The notes under the pieces: model-generated
Seen by the model: only the letters and a program-made list of their open reading frames with translations
What the model was told of the DNA's origin: nothing
Databases searched by the model: none
Shown here: positions 36,824 through 44,990 of the stretch, in pieces
How positions within the stretch are numbered: the first letter of the stretch is position 1
Layout: each line of letters begins with the position of its first letter
Translations under genes and position numbers: made by a program
DNA from: Bacteroidota bacterium
GTDB taxonomy: Bacteria > Bacteroidota > Bacteroidia > Flavobacteriales > Flavobacteriaceae
Assembly: GCA_023434025.1 (NCBI GenBank)
Contig: JAEYTL010000008.1
Span: 186,001 to 250,000 of the forward strand
DNA length: 64,000 bases
Reading direction: 5' to 3'

Positions 36824-37810
36824 ATGCACTCAGGAAGACAATATTCACTCAAAGAATTTTTATTTTGGACACGAAGGGACATTTATGTGCTTCTTCTTTT
36901 AGCCATTATCCCAACCCTCTTTTTTCAGCTGGGTATGTGCCGCTGGTTGTCAATTCCGTGGGTACCCATTGCGTTGATTGGTACGGCTTCTGCCTTTATC
37001 ATCGGATTTAAAAATACACAAACGTATAACCGTTTGTGGGAAGCCCGCCAGATATGGGGTGCCATTGTTAACTCCAGCCGCTCATGGGGAATCATGACAA
37101 AAGATTTTGTAAAGGCTGATAAAAACATTCATCAGGAATTAATTTATCGTCATTGTGCCTGGCTTACGGCCTTGCGTTATCAATTAAGAGAACCCCGAAA
37201 CTGGGAAAACATGACCAAAAGTTACAATATTGAATACAACCGTTTTTATAACGTGGCTGAAAAACAGACACCGATAGAAGAAGAATTAAAAAAATACCTT
37301 TCAGAGAGTGAACTTCTCTATATTTTATCCAAAAAAAACAGAGCCACGCAACTGATAGCTTTTCAGTCGAAACGGTTAGCTGAATTGTACAAACAAGGAA
37401 AAATAGAAAACTTTCAGTATGTAGAAATGGAAAAACGGTTAGCCGATTTATATGATCAGCAAGGCAAGTGCGAACGCATCAAGAACTTTCCTTATCCGAG
37501 ACAATTTGCCAGTATTAATTCTTTTTTTATCTGGCTTTTTGTGATTTTATTACCCTTTGGAATGCTCAATGAGTTTTATAAAATGGGCGAATACTATGTT
37601 TGGTTAACCATTCCGTTCAGTATCGTAGTTTCCTGGGTTTTTGTATCGATGGAAAAAGTGGGGGAAAGTACAGAAAACCCCTTTGAAGGAGGTGCCAACG
37701 ATGTTCCGATTACTGCACTGAGCAGAACCATTGAAATTGATTTAAGAGATATGCTGGATGAAGAAAATTTACCTTCTCCAATTACGGCAGAAAACAAAAT
37801 TTTAATGTAA
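36824..37810 (+). CDS. Bestrophin-family ion channel
   Basis: This 328-residue protein belongs to the bacterial bestrophin (RFP-TM/UPF0187) family. Hydrophobic segments lie at about 18-38, 48-62, 235-255 and 260-280. Signature parts are NRLWEARQIWGAIVNSSRSW and the C-terminal NPFEGGANDVPITALSRTIE. Members form pentameric channels for anions (including bicarbonate in algae) or cations (KpBest). The gap of 18 bp to the carbonic anhydrase gene and 2 bp to the antiporter suggests a shared task in pH/bicarbonate balance. Confidence 0.92.
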   Translation: MHSGRQYSLKEFLFWTRRDIYVLLLLAIIPTLFFQLGMCRWLSIPWVPIALIGTASAFIIGFKNTQTYNRLWEARQIWGAIVNSSRSWGIMTKDFVKADKNIHQELIYRHCAWLTALRYQLREPRNWENMTKSYNIEYNRFYNVAEKQTPIEEELKKYLSESELLYILSKKNRATQLIAFQSKRLAELYKQGKIENFQYVEMEKRLADLYDQQGKCERIKNFPYPRQFASINSFFIWLFVILLPFGMLNEFYKMGEYYVWLTIPFSIVVSWVFVSMEKVGESTENPFEGGANDVPITALSRTIEIDLRDMLDEENLPSPITAENKILM

Positions 37811-37828
37811 ATTAAAAAAATACCCGGT

Positions 37829-38458
37829 ATGGAAATTGAAAAAGTATTTAAAAACAATGAAAAATGGATTGCCGAAAAGCTTTCGGCTGACGCCAACTAT
37901 TTTGAAAATTTATCAAAGGGGCAAAGTCCGGAGATTCTTTATATCGGCTGTTCCGACAGCCGTGTAACGGCCGAAGATCTAATGGGGGTTGAACCCGGAG
38001 AGGTTTTTGTACACCGCAACATTGCCAACATGGTTATCAGCATTGACCTGAACGTAATGTCTGTATTAAATTATGCCGTAAATCACCTGAAAGTTAATCA
38101 TGTAGTGGTTTGCGGTCATTACTTTTGCGGCGGTGTAAAAGCAGCCATGCAAGCCAAGGATCTGGGCATCCTGAACCCGTGGTTGCGTAATATCCGCGAT
38201 GTTTACCGCCTGCATAAAAAAGAACTGAATGCCATTGCTGATGAGCATGCCAGATACAATCGCCTGATTGAACTTAACGTACAGGAACAATGTGTTAATT
38301 TAATTAAAACCGCTGCTGTTCAGCAAGCCTACCGGGAGCGAAACCTGCAGGTTCACGGATGGGTTTTTGACATTCACTCCGGGAAATTAATTGATTTAAA
38401 CATTGATTTTGACAACGTTTTAAAGGATATAATGGAGATTTATAATTTGGGAGAGTAA
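37829..38458 (+). CDS. can: Beta-carbonic anhydrase
   Basis: This 209-residue zinc enzyme interconverts CO2 and bicarbonate. Zinc ligands: C41 (in CSDSRV, with D43-R45 dyad), H97 and C100 (CGHYFCGG). It also has HRNIANMV and the C-terminal VHGWVFDIHSGKL. Length and motifs are standard. It has no signal peptide, so it is cytoplasmic. It is the last gene of the five-gene run, followed by a strong terminator. Confidence 0.97.
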   Translation: MEIEKVFKNNEKWIAEKLSADANYFENLSKGQSPEILYIGCSDSRVTAEDLMGVEPGEVFVHRNIANMVISIDLNVMSVLNYAVNHLKVNHVVVCGHYFCGGVKAAMQAKDLGILNPWLRNIRDVYRLHKKELNAIADEHARYNRLIELNVQEQCVNLIKTAAVQQAYRERNLQVHGWVFDIHSGKLIDLNIDFDNVLKDIMEIYNLGE

Positions 38459-38476
38459 ATATTTTAAATCATAGTT

Positions 38477-38517
38477 ACAAGTTCAATTGGTAATCATTCT
38501 AATTGAACTTGTTTTTT
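38477..38517 (+). terminator. Intrinsic terminator of the antiporter-bestrophin-can run
   Basis: ACAAGTTCAATT and its perfect complement (38501-38512) form a 12-bp stem with a 12-nt loop, followed by six Ts. Confidence 0.85.
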
Positions 38518-38519
38518 AC

Positions 38520-38822
38520 TTACTTCTTAAAACTATACTCCTTTTCAACCAAACAAATTCGAACTGTATACTTATTATACCATTTTGAAATTCCTTTTCG
38601 TTGAGCATCCAAATGATCTAAATTTTGTTTCCATTGTTTGATGGATTCTAATGATTGCCAGTAGGAAACGGTAATTCCTATTTCATTTCTAGCCGATTCT
38701 ACGCCAAGAAAACCCACTTGCTTTTTGGCTAATTCAACCATTTTTGCTCCCATTTCGTTGTAATTATCATCCACTTCAGTTCGAGTTGATGTAAAAATCA
38801 CGGCATAATAAGGTGTATTCAT
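38520..38822 (-). CDS. Antibiotic biosynthesis monooxygenase (ABM) domain protein
   Basis: This 100-residue ferredoxin-like dimeric-barrel protein has YYAVIFTSTRTE, the helix YNEMGAKMVELAKKQVGFLG and ITVSYWQSLESIKQWKQNLDH, which match the ABM/heme-degrading-like family. Substrate is unknown; many members act on small aromatic compounds or heme. It lies 2 bp after mazG on the same strand, so it is probably co-transcribed. Confidence 0.82.
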   Translation of the reverse strand: MNTPYYAVIFTSTRTEVDDNYNEMGAKMVELAKKQVGFLGVESARNEIGITVSYWQSLESIKQWKQNLDHLDAQRKGISKWYNKYTVRICLVEKEYSFKK

Positions 38823-38824
38823 AT

Positions 38825-39610
38825 TTATAAATTTTTAGGCAGTTTTTTTGCTTCTTCCCAAAAAACATCCATTTCTGCCAAAGTCATGTCTGATAGCGGT
38901 TTACCTAATTCACCGGCTTTGCTTTCCAAATACATAAACCGCTTTATAAATTTTTTGTTTGTCCGTTCCAAAGCATCCTCCGGGTTGATTTTTAAAAAAC
39001 GGGCATAATTAATCATCGAAAACAACACATCGCCGAATTCGGCCTCAATTTTGTCGTAATCACCGGATTTTACCTCTTCCTGCAATTCACACAATTCTTC
39101 CTGAACTTTATCCCAAACCTGGTGCGGCTCTTCCCAGTCAAACCCCACTCCTTTTACTTTGTCCTGTATTCTGCTGGCTTTCACTAAAGCCGGTAAACTT
39201 TTAGGAACGCCTTCCAGTACCGATTTTTTTCCCTCTTTAAGCTTTAGCTTTTCCCAATTTTGCTTCACTTCTTCTTCATTGGCCACTACTACATCGCCGT
39301 AAATATGCGGATGACGGTCAATCAGTTTATCACAAATACTGTTGGCTACATCGGCTATATCAAAAGCATTGGTTTCGCTGCCGATTTTGGCATAAAAAAC
39401 AATATGCAGCAACAAATCACCCAATTCTTTTTTAATTTCCGGCAAGTCGTTATCCAGAATAGCATCGCCCAGCTCATAGGTTTCTTCAATCGTGAGGTGC
39501 CGTAAGCTTTCCAGGGTTTGTTTTTTATCCCACGGACATTTTTCACGTAAATCGTCCATGATAGTCAGCAAACGGTCAAAGGCTTCGAGTTGTTTTGCTC
39601 TTGTGTTCAT
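38825..39610 (-). CDS. mazG: Nucleoside triphosphate pyrophosphohydrolase MazG
   Basis: This 261-residue protein has two MazG all-alpha domains. The first has LREKCPWDKKQTLESLRHLTIEETYELGDAI and KKELGDLLLHIVFYAKI with the EExxE ... ExxD metal-binding pattern. The second has ELCELQEEVKSGDYDKIEAEFGDVLFSMINYARF. It hydrolyses (d)NTPs, sanitising the nucleotide pool. It is followed by the ABM gene. Length is typical. Confidence 0.95.
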   Translation of the reverse strand: MNTRAKQLEAFDRLLTIMDDLREKCPWDKKQTLESLRHLTIEETYELGDAILDNDLPEIKKELGDLLLHIVFYAKIGSETNAFDIADVANSICDKLIDRHPHIYGDVVVANEEEVKQNWEKLKLKEGKKSVLEGVPKSLPALVKASRIQDKVKGVGFDWEEPHQVWDKVQEELCELQEEVKSGDYDKIEAEFGDVLFSMINYARFLKINPEDALERTNKKFIKRFMYLESKAGELGKPLSDMTLAEMDVFWEEAKKLPKNL

Positions 39611-39630
39611 GTTGATGTTGGTTTCTGTAA

Positions 39631-39660
39631 AAATAAAAAATCCTGCCCGAAAGCAGGATT
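39631..39660 (-). terminator. Terminator of the DUF5606 gene
   Basis: On the minus strand AATCCTGC-TTTCGG-GCAGGATT forms a perfect 8-bp stem followed by a T-rich run (TTTTATTTTT). It separates DUF5606 from mazG. Confidence 0.8.
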
Positions 39661-39684
39661 GAATGATGAATTAATTTATAAAAT

Positions 39685-40113
39685 TTATTCGGCTGTATTT
39701 TCAGCTTCTTTTAATTCATTTGATAATGTTTCCGCAGAAACCAATCCTTTTGGCTGGAGTAAATTATACCAGTTAATAATTTTTTTGATATCGGAAGCAT
39801 AAACTCTTTCTTCATCAAATTCAGGCATTACCTCTCTAAAATAAGAAAGCAATACCGCATTATCTTCTTTGTGAGAAATAGATGCTCCGTCATTTTCTTT
39901 GGTGGCAATGGCTTTAAAAACCTCTGCCAGTTTTATTTCTTCATTATAGGTGTAAACTGCAATTTCTGAAAGCAAACTCACGTTGCTTCGCATACCTACC
40001 GTAATTTTTTTTCCGTCCAATAAACTTTCCGCCACAAATCCTGTTCTGGTCTGAAGCTTTAATTCGTATAATCCCGGTTTTCCGGAGATGGCTAATATTT
40101 TTTGTAAACTCAT
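39685..40113 (-). CDS. DUF5606 domain protein
   Basis: This 142-residue soluble protein opens LQKILAISGKPGLYELKLQT, with GFVAESLLDGKKITVGMRSN next. I recognise this as the DUF5606 family of Bacteroidota, whose N-terminal part resembles a small beta-barrel. No catalytic motif is seen. It is 27 bp downstream of def on the same strand, so it may be expressed with peptide deformylase. It has its own terminator. Confidence 0.8.
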   Translation of the reverse strand: MSLQKILAISGKPGLYELKLQTRTGFVAESLLDGKKITVGMRSNVSLLSEIAVYTYNEEIKLAEVFKAIATKENDGASISHKEDNAVLLSYFREVMPEFDEERVYASDIKKIINWYNLLQPKGLVSAETLSNELKEAENTAE

Positions 40114-40140
40114 TTTTAAGATATAAATTAAACTATTGTA

Positions 40141-40728
40141 TTATCGTCCTTTTTTGTTAAAAAACCTCATCTTATAATCGGCTCTGATTTTCCCGTCGAT
40201 GATGTTTTGTAATCGTTTTTTAATTAACGTCTTTTTAAGTGATGATATTTTATCGGTAAACAAAACCCCTTCAATATGGTCATATTCATGCTGGATAACC
40301 CTGGCAATCAAACCATCATAGGTATCAGTGTGCTTCACAAAATTTTCATCAACATATTCAATCGTAATCCGTTCTTTTCTAAAAACATCTTCACGCACTT
40401 CCGGAATGCTCAAACAGCCTTCGTTAAACCCCCATTCATTCCCTTCTTCCTTTAAAATTCTGGCATTGATGAATGTTTTTTTAAACGATTTCAGCTGGTC
40501 AATTTCAGCGGGCGTTAAATCATCACTCTCACTAAAGGGAGCTGTATCAACCACAAACAAACGAATAGCCAGTCCGATTTGCGGAGCAGCTAATCCTACA
40601 CCGTAGGCATTGTACATGGTTTCATACATGTTAGAAATAAGTTCCGGTAAATTGGGATATTCAGGGGCAATTTCCGCACCAACTTTTCGTAAAACCGGAT
40701 CACCATATCCCACTATTGATAGTATCAT
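40141..40728 (-). CDS. def: Peptide deformylase
   Basis: This 195-residue metalloenzyme removes the formyl group from nascent proteins. All three motifs are intact: GVGLAAPQIG (about 43-52), EGCLSIPEV with the metal-ligand Cys, and QHEYDHIEG with the two His ligands and catalytic Glu. A 106-bp AT-rich spacer separates it from ruvX upstream. Confidence 0.97.
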   Translation of the reverse strand: MILSIVGYGDPVLRKVGAEIAPEYPNLPELISNMYETMYNAYGVGLAAPQIGLAIRLFVVDTAPFSESDDLTPAEIDQLKSFKKTFINARILKEEGNEWGFNEGCLSIPEVREDVFRKERITIEYVDENFVKHTDTYDGLIARVIQHEYDHIEGVLFTDKISSLKKTLIKKRLQNIIDGKIRADYKMRFFNKKGR

Positions 40729-40834
40729 GCAAGCAATTTTTGTAATTTTCAGAACCGAACCAATCTGATTAAATCAGGACGCAAAAGTAATAAAAAGAAT
40801 CCTGACTTTTACGCTAAATCAGGCTGGTTTTGCA

Positions 40835-41251
40835 TTAAATCATTTTTCTGGACAGAAAATCCTGCAACAGAATAGTTGCCGCAATTTCATCTATCAATCC
40901 TTTATTTTGCCGTTGTTTTTTGCTTAACCCGCTGTCTATCATTGTTTGAAAAGCCATTTTAGAGGTAAACCGTTCATCTACCCGGATAATTTTTATTTCC
41001 GGAAATGCTGCAGAAAATACCGTGACAAATTTTTCGATAACAGGTGTACTCTCAGAAGGCAAACCGTTCATTTGTTTAGGTTCTCCAATTAAAACGGTGG
41101 AAACTTTTTCCTTTGAAAAATAATCTTTTAAAAAAGGAATAATTGTTTCGGAAGGAATGGTGGTTAGGCCGGAGGCAATAATCTGTAACTCATCGGTAAC
41201 AGCTATTCCCGTTCGTTTGATTCCGTAATCTATGGCGAGAATTCTTGGCAT
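40835..41251 (-). CDS. ruvX: Holliday junction resolvase-like RuvX (YqgF)
   Basis: This 138-residue RNase H-fold protein has ILAIDYGIKRTGIAVTD (first catalytic Asp), VLIGEPKQMNGLPSE and VDERFTSKMA (acidic residue), and the C-terminal LIDEIAATILLQDFL (last Asp). The family acts in pre-16S rRNA maturation and possibly recombination. It lies 16 bp downstream of the NlpE/META lipoprotein gene. Confidence 0.94.
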   Translation of the reverse strand: MPRILAIDYGIKRTGIAVTDELQIIASGLTTIPSETIIPFLKDYFSKEKVSTVLIGEPKQMNGLPSESTPVIEKFVTVFSAAFPEIKIIRVDERFTSKMAFQTMIDSGLSKKQRQNKGLIDEIAATILLQDFLSRKMI

Positions 41252-41267
41252 TTTTGATTCTTAATTA

Positions 41268-42101
41268 TTATTTGATTACTTCAAACCTCGCCAACGGAGC
41301 CATTCTAGCTCTGTTCAGTGATAAATTATTGCCATTTATACTGTAATTATCCACTTTTTCAAGCATTTCTGCAAATTCCTGCTCCGTCGTCATATCCGGA
41401 CAAGCCATCAGGGTGGAGGCTCCTTTGGTAAATTTGATTCGCAATGCGTCTTCTTTTAATTCAAAACTACCCGTCATCTGATTACAACCGGCAAATGCCG
41501 CATAACGATTGTCTTTATTCAATTGAATAAACATTTCTTTGTTGGTATTATGCGTAACGGGCTTACCGTTCAACTCAACCAGTTTCCACTTAACCCCTGT
41601 AATCTTATGCTGTTTTGTTGAAATTGCAGACAATTCTTCTGAAACTGATTTTTTATGCAAAACATATTTAGCGGCCAATTCACCACTTATTTTATGTCCT
41701 TCCAAATCGAGTTGCGTCAGGTAATTTTCACTCACAAAATATTGGTTTGGTGCATTTTCAATTCCGGATAAAACAATGGTATTCCCGTCTTCATTCCAGG
41801 AATAAAAACCGCGGACTTCGTTTACAGCCACATTTTTTCTTCCCAGATAATTTGTTTTTAACACATAATTTTTGTCATCTTCCAGTAAAAGAGATGTTTC
41901 AATTCCTTCACAATCGGCACAGGGAACAATACCTTGGTACTGTCCGATATAATCCAGTGAGTTTTTAGCATTGTGTTCATTTTTTACAATGATTTCAGTA
42001 GAATCAACAACCATTTCATCGGTTACTTCTTCTTTTGCTTTTTTGACACAACTTACGATCAAAAACGATAAGCTGATTAGTATTACTATTTTTGTTTTCA
42101 T
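41268..42101 (-). CDS. Lipoprotein with NlpE-like and META domains
   Basis: From the ATG at 42099-42101 the protein is 277 residues with a signal ending LIVSC (Cys18). An AAGGAG sequence 4 nt upstream of this ATG favours it over the ATG at 42104 and the far-upstream start at 42149. The first domain (about 50-140) has the NlpE N-terminal motif YQGIVPCADCEGIETSL. The second (about 175-277) is a META domain (WKLVELNGKPV, FAGCNQMTGSFE, TLMACPDMTTEQEF). NlpE senses surface and copper stress in enterobacteria; META domains occur in HslJ. The role of the combination here is unknown. It is probably outer-membrane anchored. Confidence 0.85.
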   Translation of the reverse strand: MKTKIVILISLSFLIVSCVKKAKEEVTDEMVVDSTEIIVKNEHNAKNSLDYIGQYQGIVPCADCEGIETSLLLEDDKNYVLKTNYLGRKNVAVNEVRGFYSWNEDGNTIVLSGIENAPNQYFVSENYLTQLDLEGHKISGELAAKYVLHKKSVSEELSAISTKQHKITGVKWKLVELNGKPVTHNTNKEMFIQLNKDNRYAAFAGCNQMTGSFELKEDALRIKFTKGASTLMACPDMTTEQEFAEMLEKVDNYSINGNNLSLNRARMAPLARFEVIK

Positions 42102-42199
42102 CATACTCCTTTTAAGATTTATCACAAATTTACTGCTTTTTGTTTTCAATAAGTCTTAAGTTTACAAAAATCAAACCATTTTTTGTGGTCAAAAGATTT

Positions 42200-42207
42200 T
42201 ATCTTTG
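42200..42207 (+). promoter_or_regulatory. -7 promoter element of dapD
   Basis: TATCTTTG is a perfect TAnnTTTG. Transcription would start near 42211, after the in-frame TTG at 42205, so that longer start is excluded. Confidence 0.6.
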
Positions 42208-42225
42208 TCCAAAATAAAAATGACC

Positions 42226-43041
42226 ATGACCGAATTACAATCTATCATAGAAAAAGCCTGGGAAAACAGGGCTTTATTGCAAGAAGAAGCAACAACGTCA
42301 ACCATTAGAACCGTTATTGATTTGTTAGACAGCGGTAAACTTCGTGTTGCAGAACCAACTGCTGATGGCTGGCAAGTGAACGAATGGGTAAAAAAGGCCG
42401 TTGTCATGTATTTCCCGATTCAAAAAATGGAGACCTGGGAAGCCGGTATTTTTGAATACCACGACAAGATGGAATTAAAACGCAACTATGCAGAGAAAGG
42501 CGTTCGCGTGGTTCCTCCTGCCGTAGCACGGTATGGAGCTTATGTTTCTAAAGGCGTAATCATGATGCCCAGTTATGTGAACATCGGTGCTTATGTGGAT
42601 GAAGGTACGATGGTGGATACGTGGGCTACTGTAGGCAGTTGTGCTCAAATCGGAAAAGATGTTCACTTGAGTGGCGGTGTTGGTATTGGTGGTGTTTTAG
42701 AACCGCTTCAAGCCGCTCCCGTAATTATTGAAGACGGAGCTTTTATTGGTTCAAGATGTATCGTGGTGGAAGGTGTTCGGGTTGAAAAAGAAGCCGTTCT
42801 GGGTGCTAATGTAGTATTAACCGGTTCCACCAAAATCATTGATGTTACAGGTGAAAGTCCGGTTGAACACAAAGGTTATGTTCCGGCCCGTTCAGTTGTG
42901 ATTCCGGGGAGTTATACCAAAAAATTTCCGGCAGGTGAATTTCAGGTTCCCTGTGCGTTGATTATTGGTCAACGCAAGCCATCGACTGATTTGAAAACGT
43001 CGCTTAACGATGCGTTGAGAGAATATAATGTAGCCGTTTAG
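42226..43041 (+). CDS. dapD: Tetrahydrodipicolinate N-succinyltransferase
   Basis: This 271-residue enzyme of lysine/meso-diaminopimelate synthesis is a trimeric left-handed beta-helix protein. From 42226 it begins MTELQSIIEKAWENR, aligning with E. coli DapD, which begins MQQLQNIIE. An ATG two codons earlier (42220) is possible. Hexapeptide repeats run from about 100 to 235 (VNIGAYVDEGTMVDTWATVG, IGKDVHLSGGVGIGGVLEP, AFIGSRCIVVEGVRVEKEAV). The open frame reaches back to a TTG at 42205, but that lies in the promoter. Its 3' end overlaps the convergent glycosyltransferase gene by 4 bp. Confidence 0.95.
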   Translation: MTELQSIIEKAWENRALLQEEATTSTIRTVIDLLDSGKLRVAEPTADGWQVNEWVKKAVVMYFPIQKMETWEAGIFEYHDKMELKRNYAEKGVRVVPPAVARYGAYVSKGVIMMPSYVNIGAYVDEGTMVDTWATVGSCAQIGKDVHLSGGVGIGGVLEPLQAAPVIIEDGAFIGSRCIVVEGVRVEKEAVLGANVVLTGSTKIIDVTGESPVEHKGYVPARSVVIPGSYTKKFPAGEFQVPCALIIGQRKPSTDLKTSLNDALREYNVAV

Positions 43042-43781
43042 TTTTTTTGAAGCTTAATCAATTTGGCATATTTGGCATACGAAAAGAAACCTTGAATTAA
43101 GGATATCGTTAAACCGTCTAAACCGTTCAGAAAACCTTTTTTAAAGAAATAACATCTTAAAAAAGCAACTGAACCGTTTAGAACCGGTTTAAAGGCATTG
43201 ATTCTTTTTCCCTGATCATATAATTGCCGGGCATGCCAGGTAGAATATTGGTTTTTCTTTGCTATAATCTGATCCAGAGAAGACCAACCGTAATGCAGGA
43301 TATGAACCGGGACTTTTTTTTCATTTTGGGTAATTATTTTCTGGTGCACTTTTGAATCGGATGGTCTGGCCGTCAGCTTATTAAAAAAACGCACTTTATG
43401 ATCAGGATACCAACCGGCAAAATCAATGAGTTTATCTGCTAAATAATTTTTTACCCTGAAACTAAAAGCATCGTAGCTTCCGATCAGGTACTTTTCTTTT
43501 AAAATAAATTCTTCGGCATCCTTGTCCAGAAACTCATCGGCATCCAAATTTAAAATCCAGTCATTTTTACAATAAGGCAAACCGTGTGAACGTTGCGGAC
43601 CATCGCCTAAAAATGCTTGTGAAATCACAATCGCTCCTTTTTCTTTGGCTATTTCAACCGTACGGTCTTTGCTTAACGAGTCAACTATAATTACTTCGTC
43701 ACACACTTTAAACAAGGCATCAATGCACTTGCCAATCATTTTTTCCTCGTTAAAAGTTATCACCAAACCACTTATTGCCAT
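43038..43781 (-). CDS. Glycosyltransferase family 2, LPS-core WaaE-like
   Basis: This 247-residue GT-A enzyme begins ISGLVITFNEEKMIGKCIDAL and has VDSLSKDRTVEIA and the DXD-type LNLDADEFLDKDAEEF. The layout, with WYPDHKVRFFNK and VHQKI, is that of the small family 2 enzymes resembling WaaE/KdtX beta-glucosyltransferases of LPS core assembly. Donor and acceptor are unproven. It is divergent from the family 9 gene and convergent with dapD, overlapping by 4 bp. Confidence 0.88.
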   Translation of the reverse strand: MAISGLVITFNEEKMIGKCIDALFKVCDEVIIVDSLSKDRTVEIAKEKGAIVISQAFLGDGPQRSHGLPYCKNDWILNLDADEFLDKDAEEFILKEKYLIGSYDAFSFRVKNYLADKLIDFAGWYPDHKVRFFNKLTARPSDSKVHQKIITQNEKKVPVHILHYGWSSLDQIIAKKNQYSTWHARQLYDQGKRINAFKPVLNGSVAFLRCYFFKKGFLNGLDGLTISLIQGFFSYAKYAKLIKLQKN

Positions 43782-43910
43782 TGTATAAAATCATTTATTT
43801 AGAGAACAAAAATATAACATTTAGCACTATTTTTTCCAAAAAGCTCGAATCGGATAAAACGTTCAGCAAATAGTTTGTAATTTAGCGACCGGATAAAACC
43901 TGAAACAACA

Positions 43911-44990
43911 ATGAAAATTTTAGTGATTCAACAAAAGAGAATCGGGGACGTTTTAACAAGTACTATTCTTTGTAACAACCTGAAAAAAAAGTTCCCTGAC
44001 GCTAAAATTGACTATATGTGCTATCCGAATTGTGTGGATGTTTTGTTGGAAAATCCTTCTATTGATGAAGTCATCATTTTGACCAACAAAGTCAGAAAAT
44101 CCTATCCGAAATTAATCAGATTCATCATAGAAATCAGAAAGAAAAAGTATGATGTTGTTATTGATGCCTACAGTAAACTGGAAACAAACCTGATCACTTT
44201 TTTCTCCGGAGCAAAATATAAAATTTCATATAAAAAAGGCTACTCCTCGTTTTTTTATAACCACAACATCAAACGATTCAAAAACGGAACAAAATCTGCA
44301 TTAGGCCTCGCCATAGACAATAGACTTTTGCTCTTAAAACCGTTAATTCCTGAACCGGTTACCGATTATAAACCAAAAATTTTTCTGCGGAAAGATGAAA
44401 TTGAAACGGCGGAACAACTGCTGCAACGACACAACATCGTTTCCGGCCAGAAACCCCTGGTTATGTTTGGCATTTTGGGCAGCGAATGGTATAAAACATA
44501 TCCGCTTGAAAAAATGGCAAAGCTCATTGATTTTACCGTTGAAAAACTGGATGCCGATATCATCTTTAATTACATTCCCTCTCAGCTGGAGGAAGCAAAA
44601 AAAGTATATGATTTTTGTACTGAAAAAACAAAAAACAACATTCATTTTGATCTGTACAGCGAAGGACTGAGACCTTTTTTAGCCCTGCTCTCCCGCTGTT
44701 CTATGCTTATCGGGAATGAAGGTGGTGCGGTTAACATGGCCAAAGCACTGAATGTTCCTACTTTTTCGTTATTTTCTCCGTCGGTGGATAAAGAAACCTG
44801 GCAAATTTTTGAAAATGAAAAAGAAAATGTCTCCATTCACTTAAAAGACCTGAAACCGGAGATTTATGAAATGCATGATGAAAAACACATTAAAGAACAC
44901 ACTTTTAAGTATTTTGATGAATACCCGCTGGTGTTAATTTTAGAAAAACTGAATGATTTTTTCCATGATTTAGATCTTGTCAAGCCTTAA
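43911..44990 (+). CDS. Glycosyltransferase family 9 (heptosyltransferase-like)
   Basis: This 359-residue GT-B protein has KILVIQQKRIGDVLTSTILC with the conserved R-x-G-D of ADP-heptose transferases (acceptor-side Asp), YDVVIDAYSKLETNLITFFS in the middle, and the donor-side IGNEGGAVNMAKALNVPTFSLFSP (usually GxDTGxxHLAxA). In that last motif the family's D(S/T)G is replaced by EGG, so sugar specificity may differ. It probably adds a sugar to the LPS inner core. It is convergent with the next gene, overlapping by 4 bp. Confidence 0.88.
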   Translation: MKILVIQQKRIGDVLTSTILCNNLKKKFPDAKIDYMCYPNCVDVLLENPSIDEVIILTNKVRKSYPKLIRFIIEIRKKKYDVVIDAYSKLETNLITFFSGAKYKISYKKGYSSFFYNHNIKRFKNGTKSALGLAIDNRLLLLKPLIPEPVTDYKPKIFLRKDEIETAEQLLQRHNIVSGQKPLVMFGILGSEWYKTYPLEKMAKLIDFTVEKLDADIIFNYIPSQLEEAKKVYDFCTEKTKNNIHFDLYSEGLRPFLALLSRCSMLIGNEGGAVNMAKALNVPTFSLFSPSVDKETWQIFENEKENVSIHLKDLKPEIYEMHDEKHIKEHTFKYFDEYPLVLILEKLNDFFHDLDLVKP

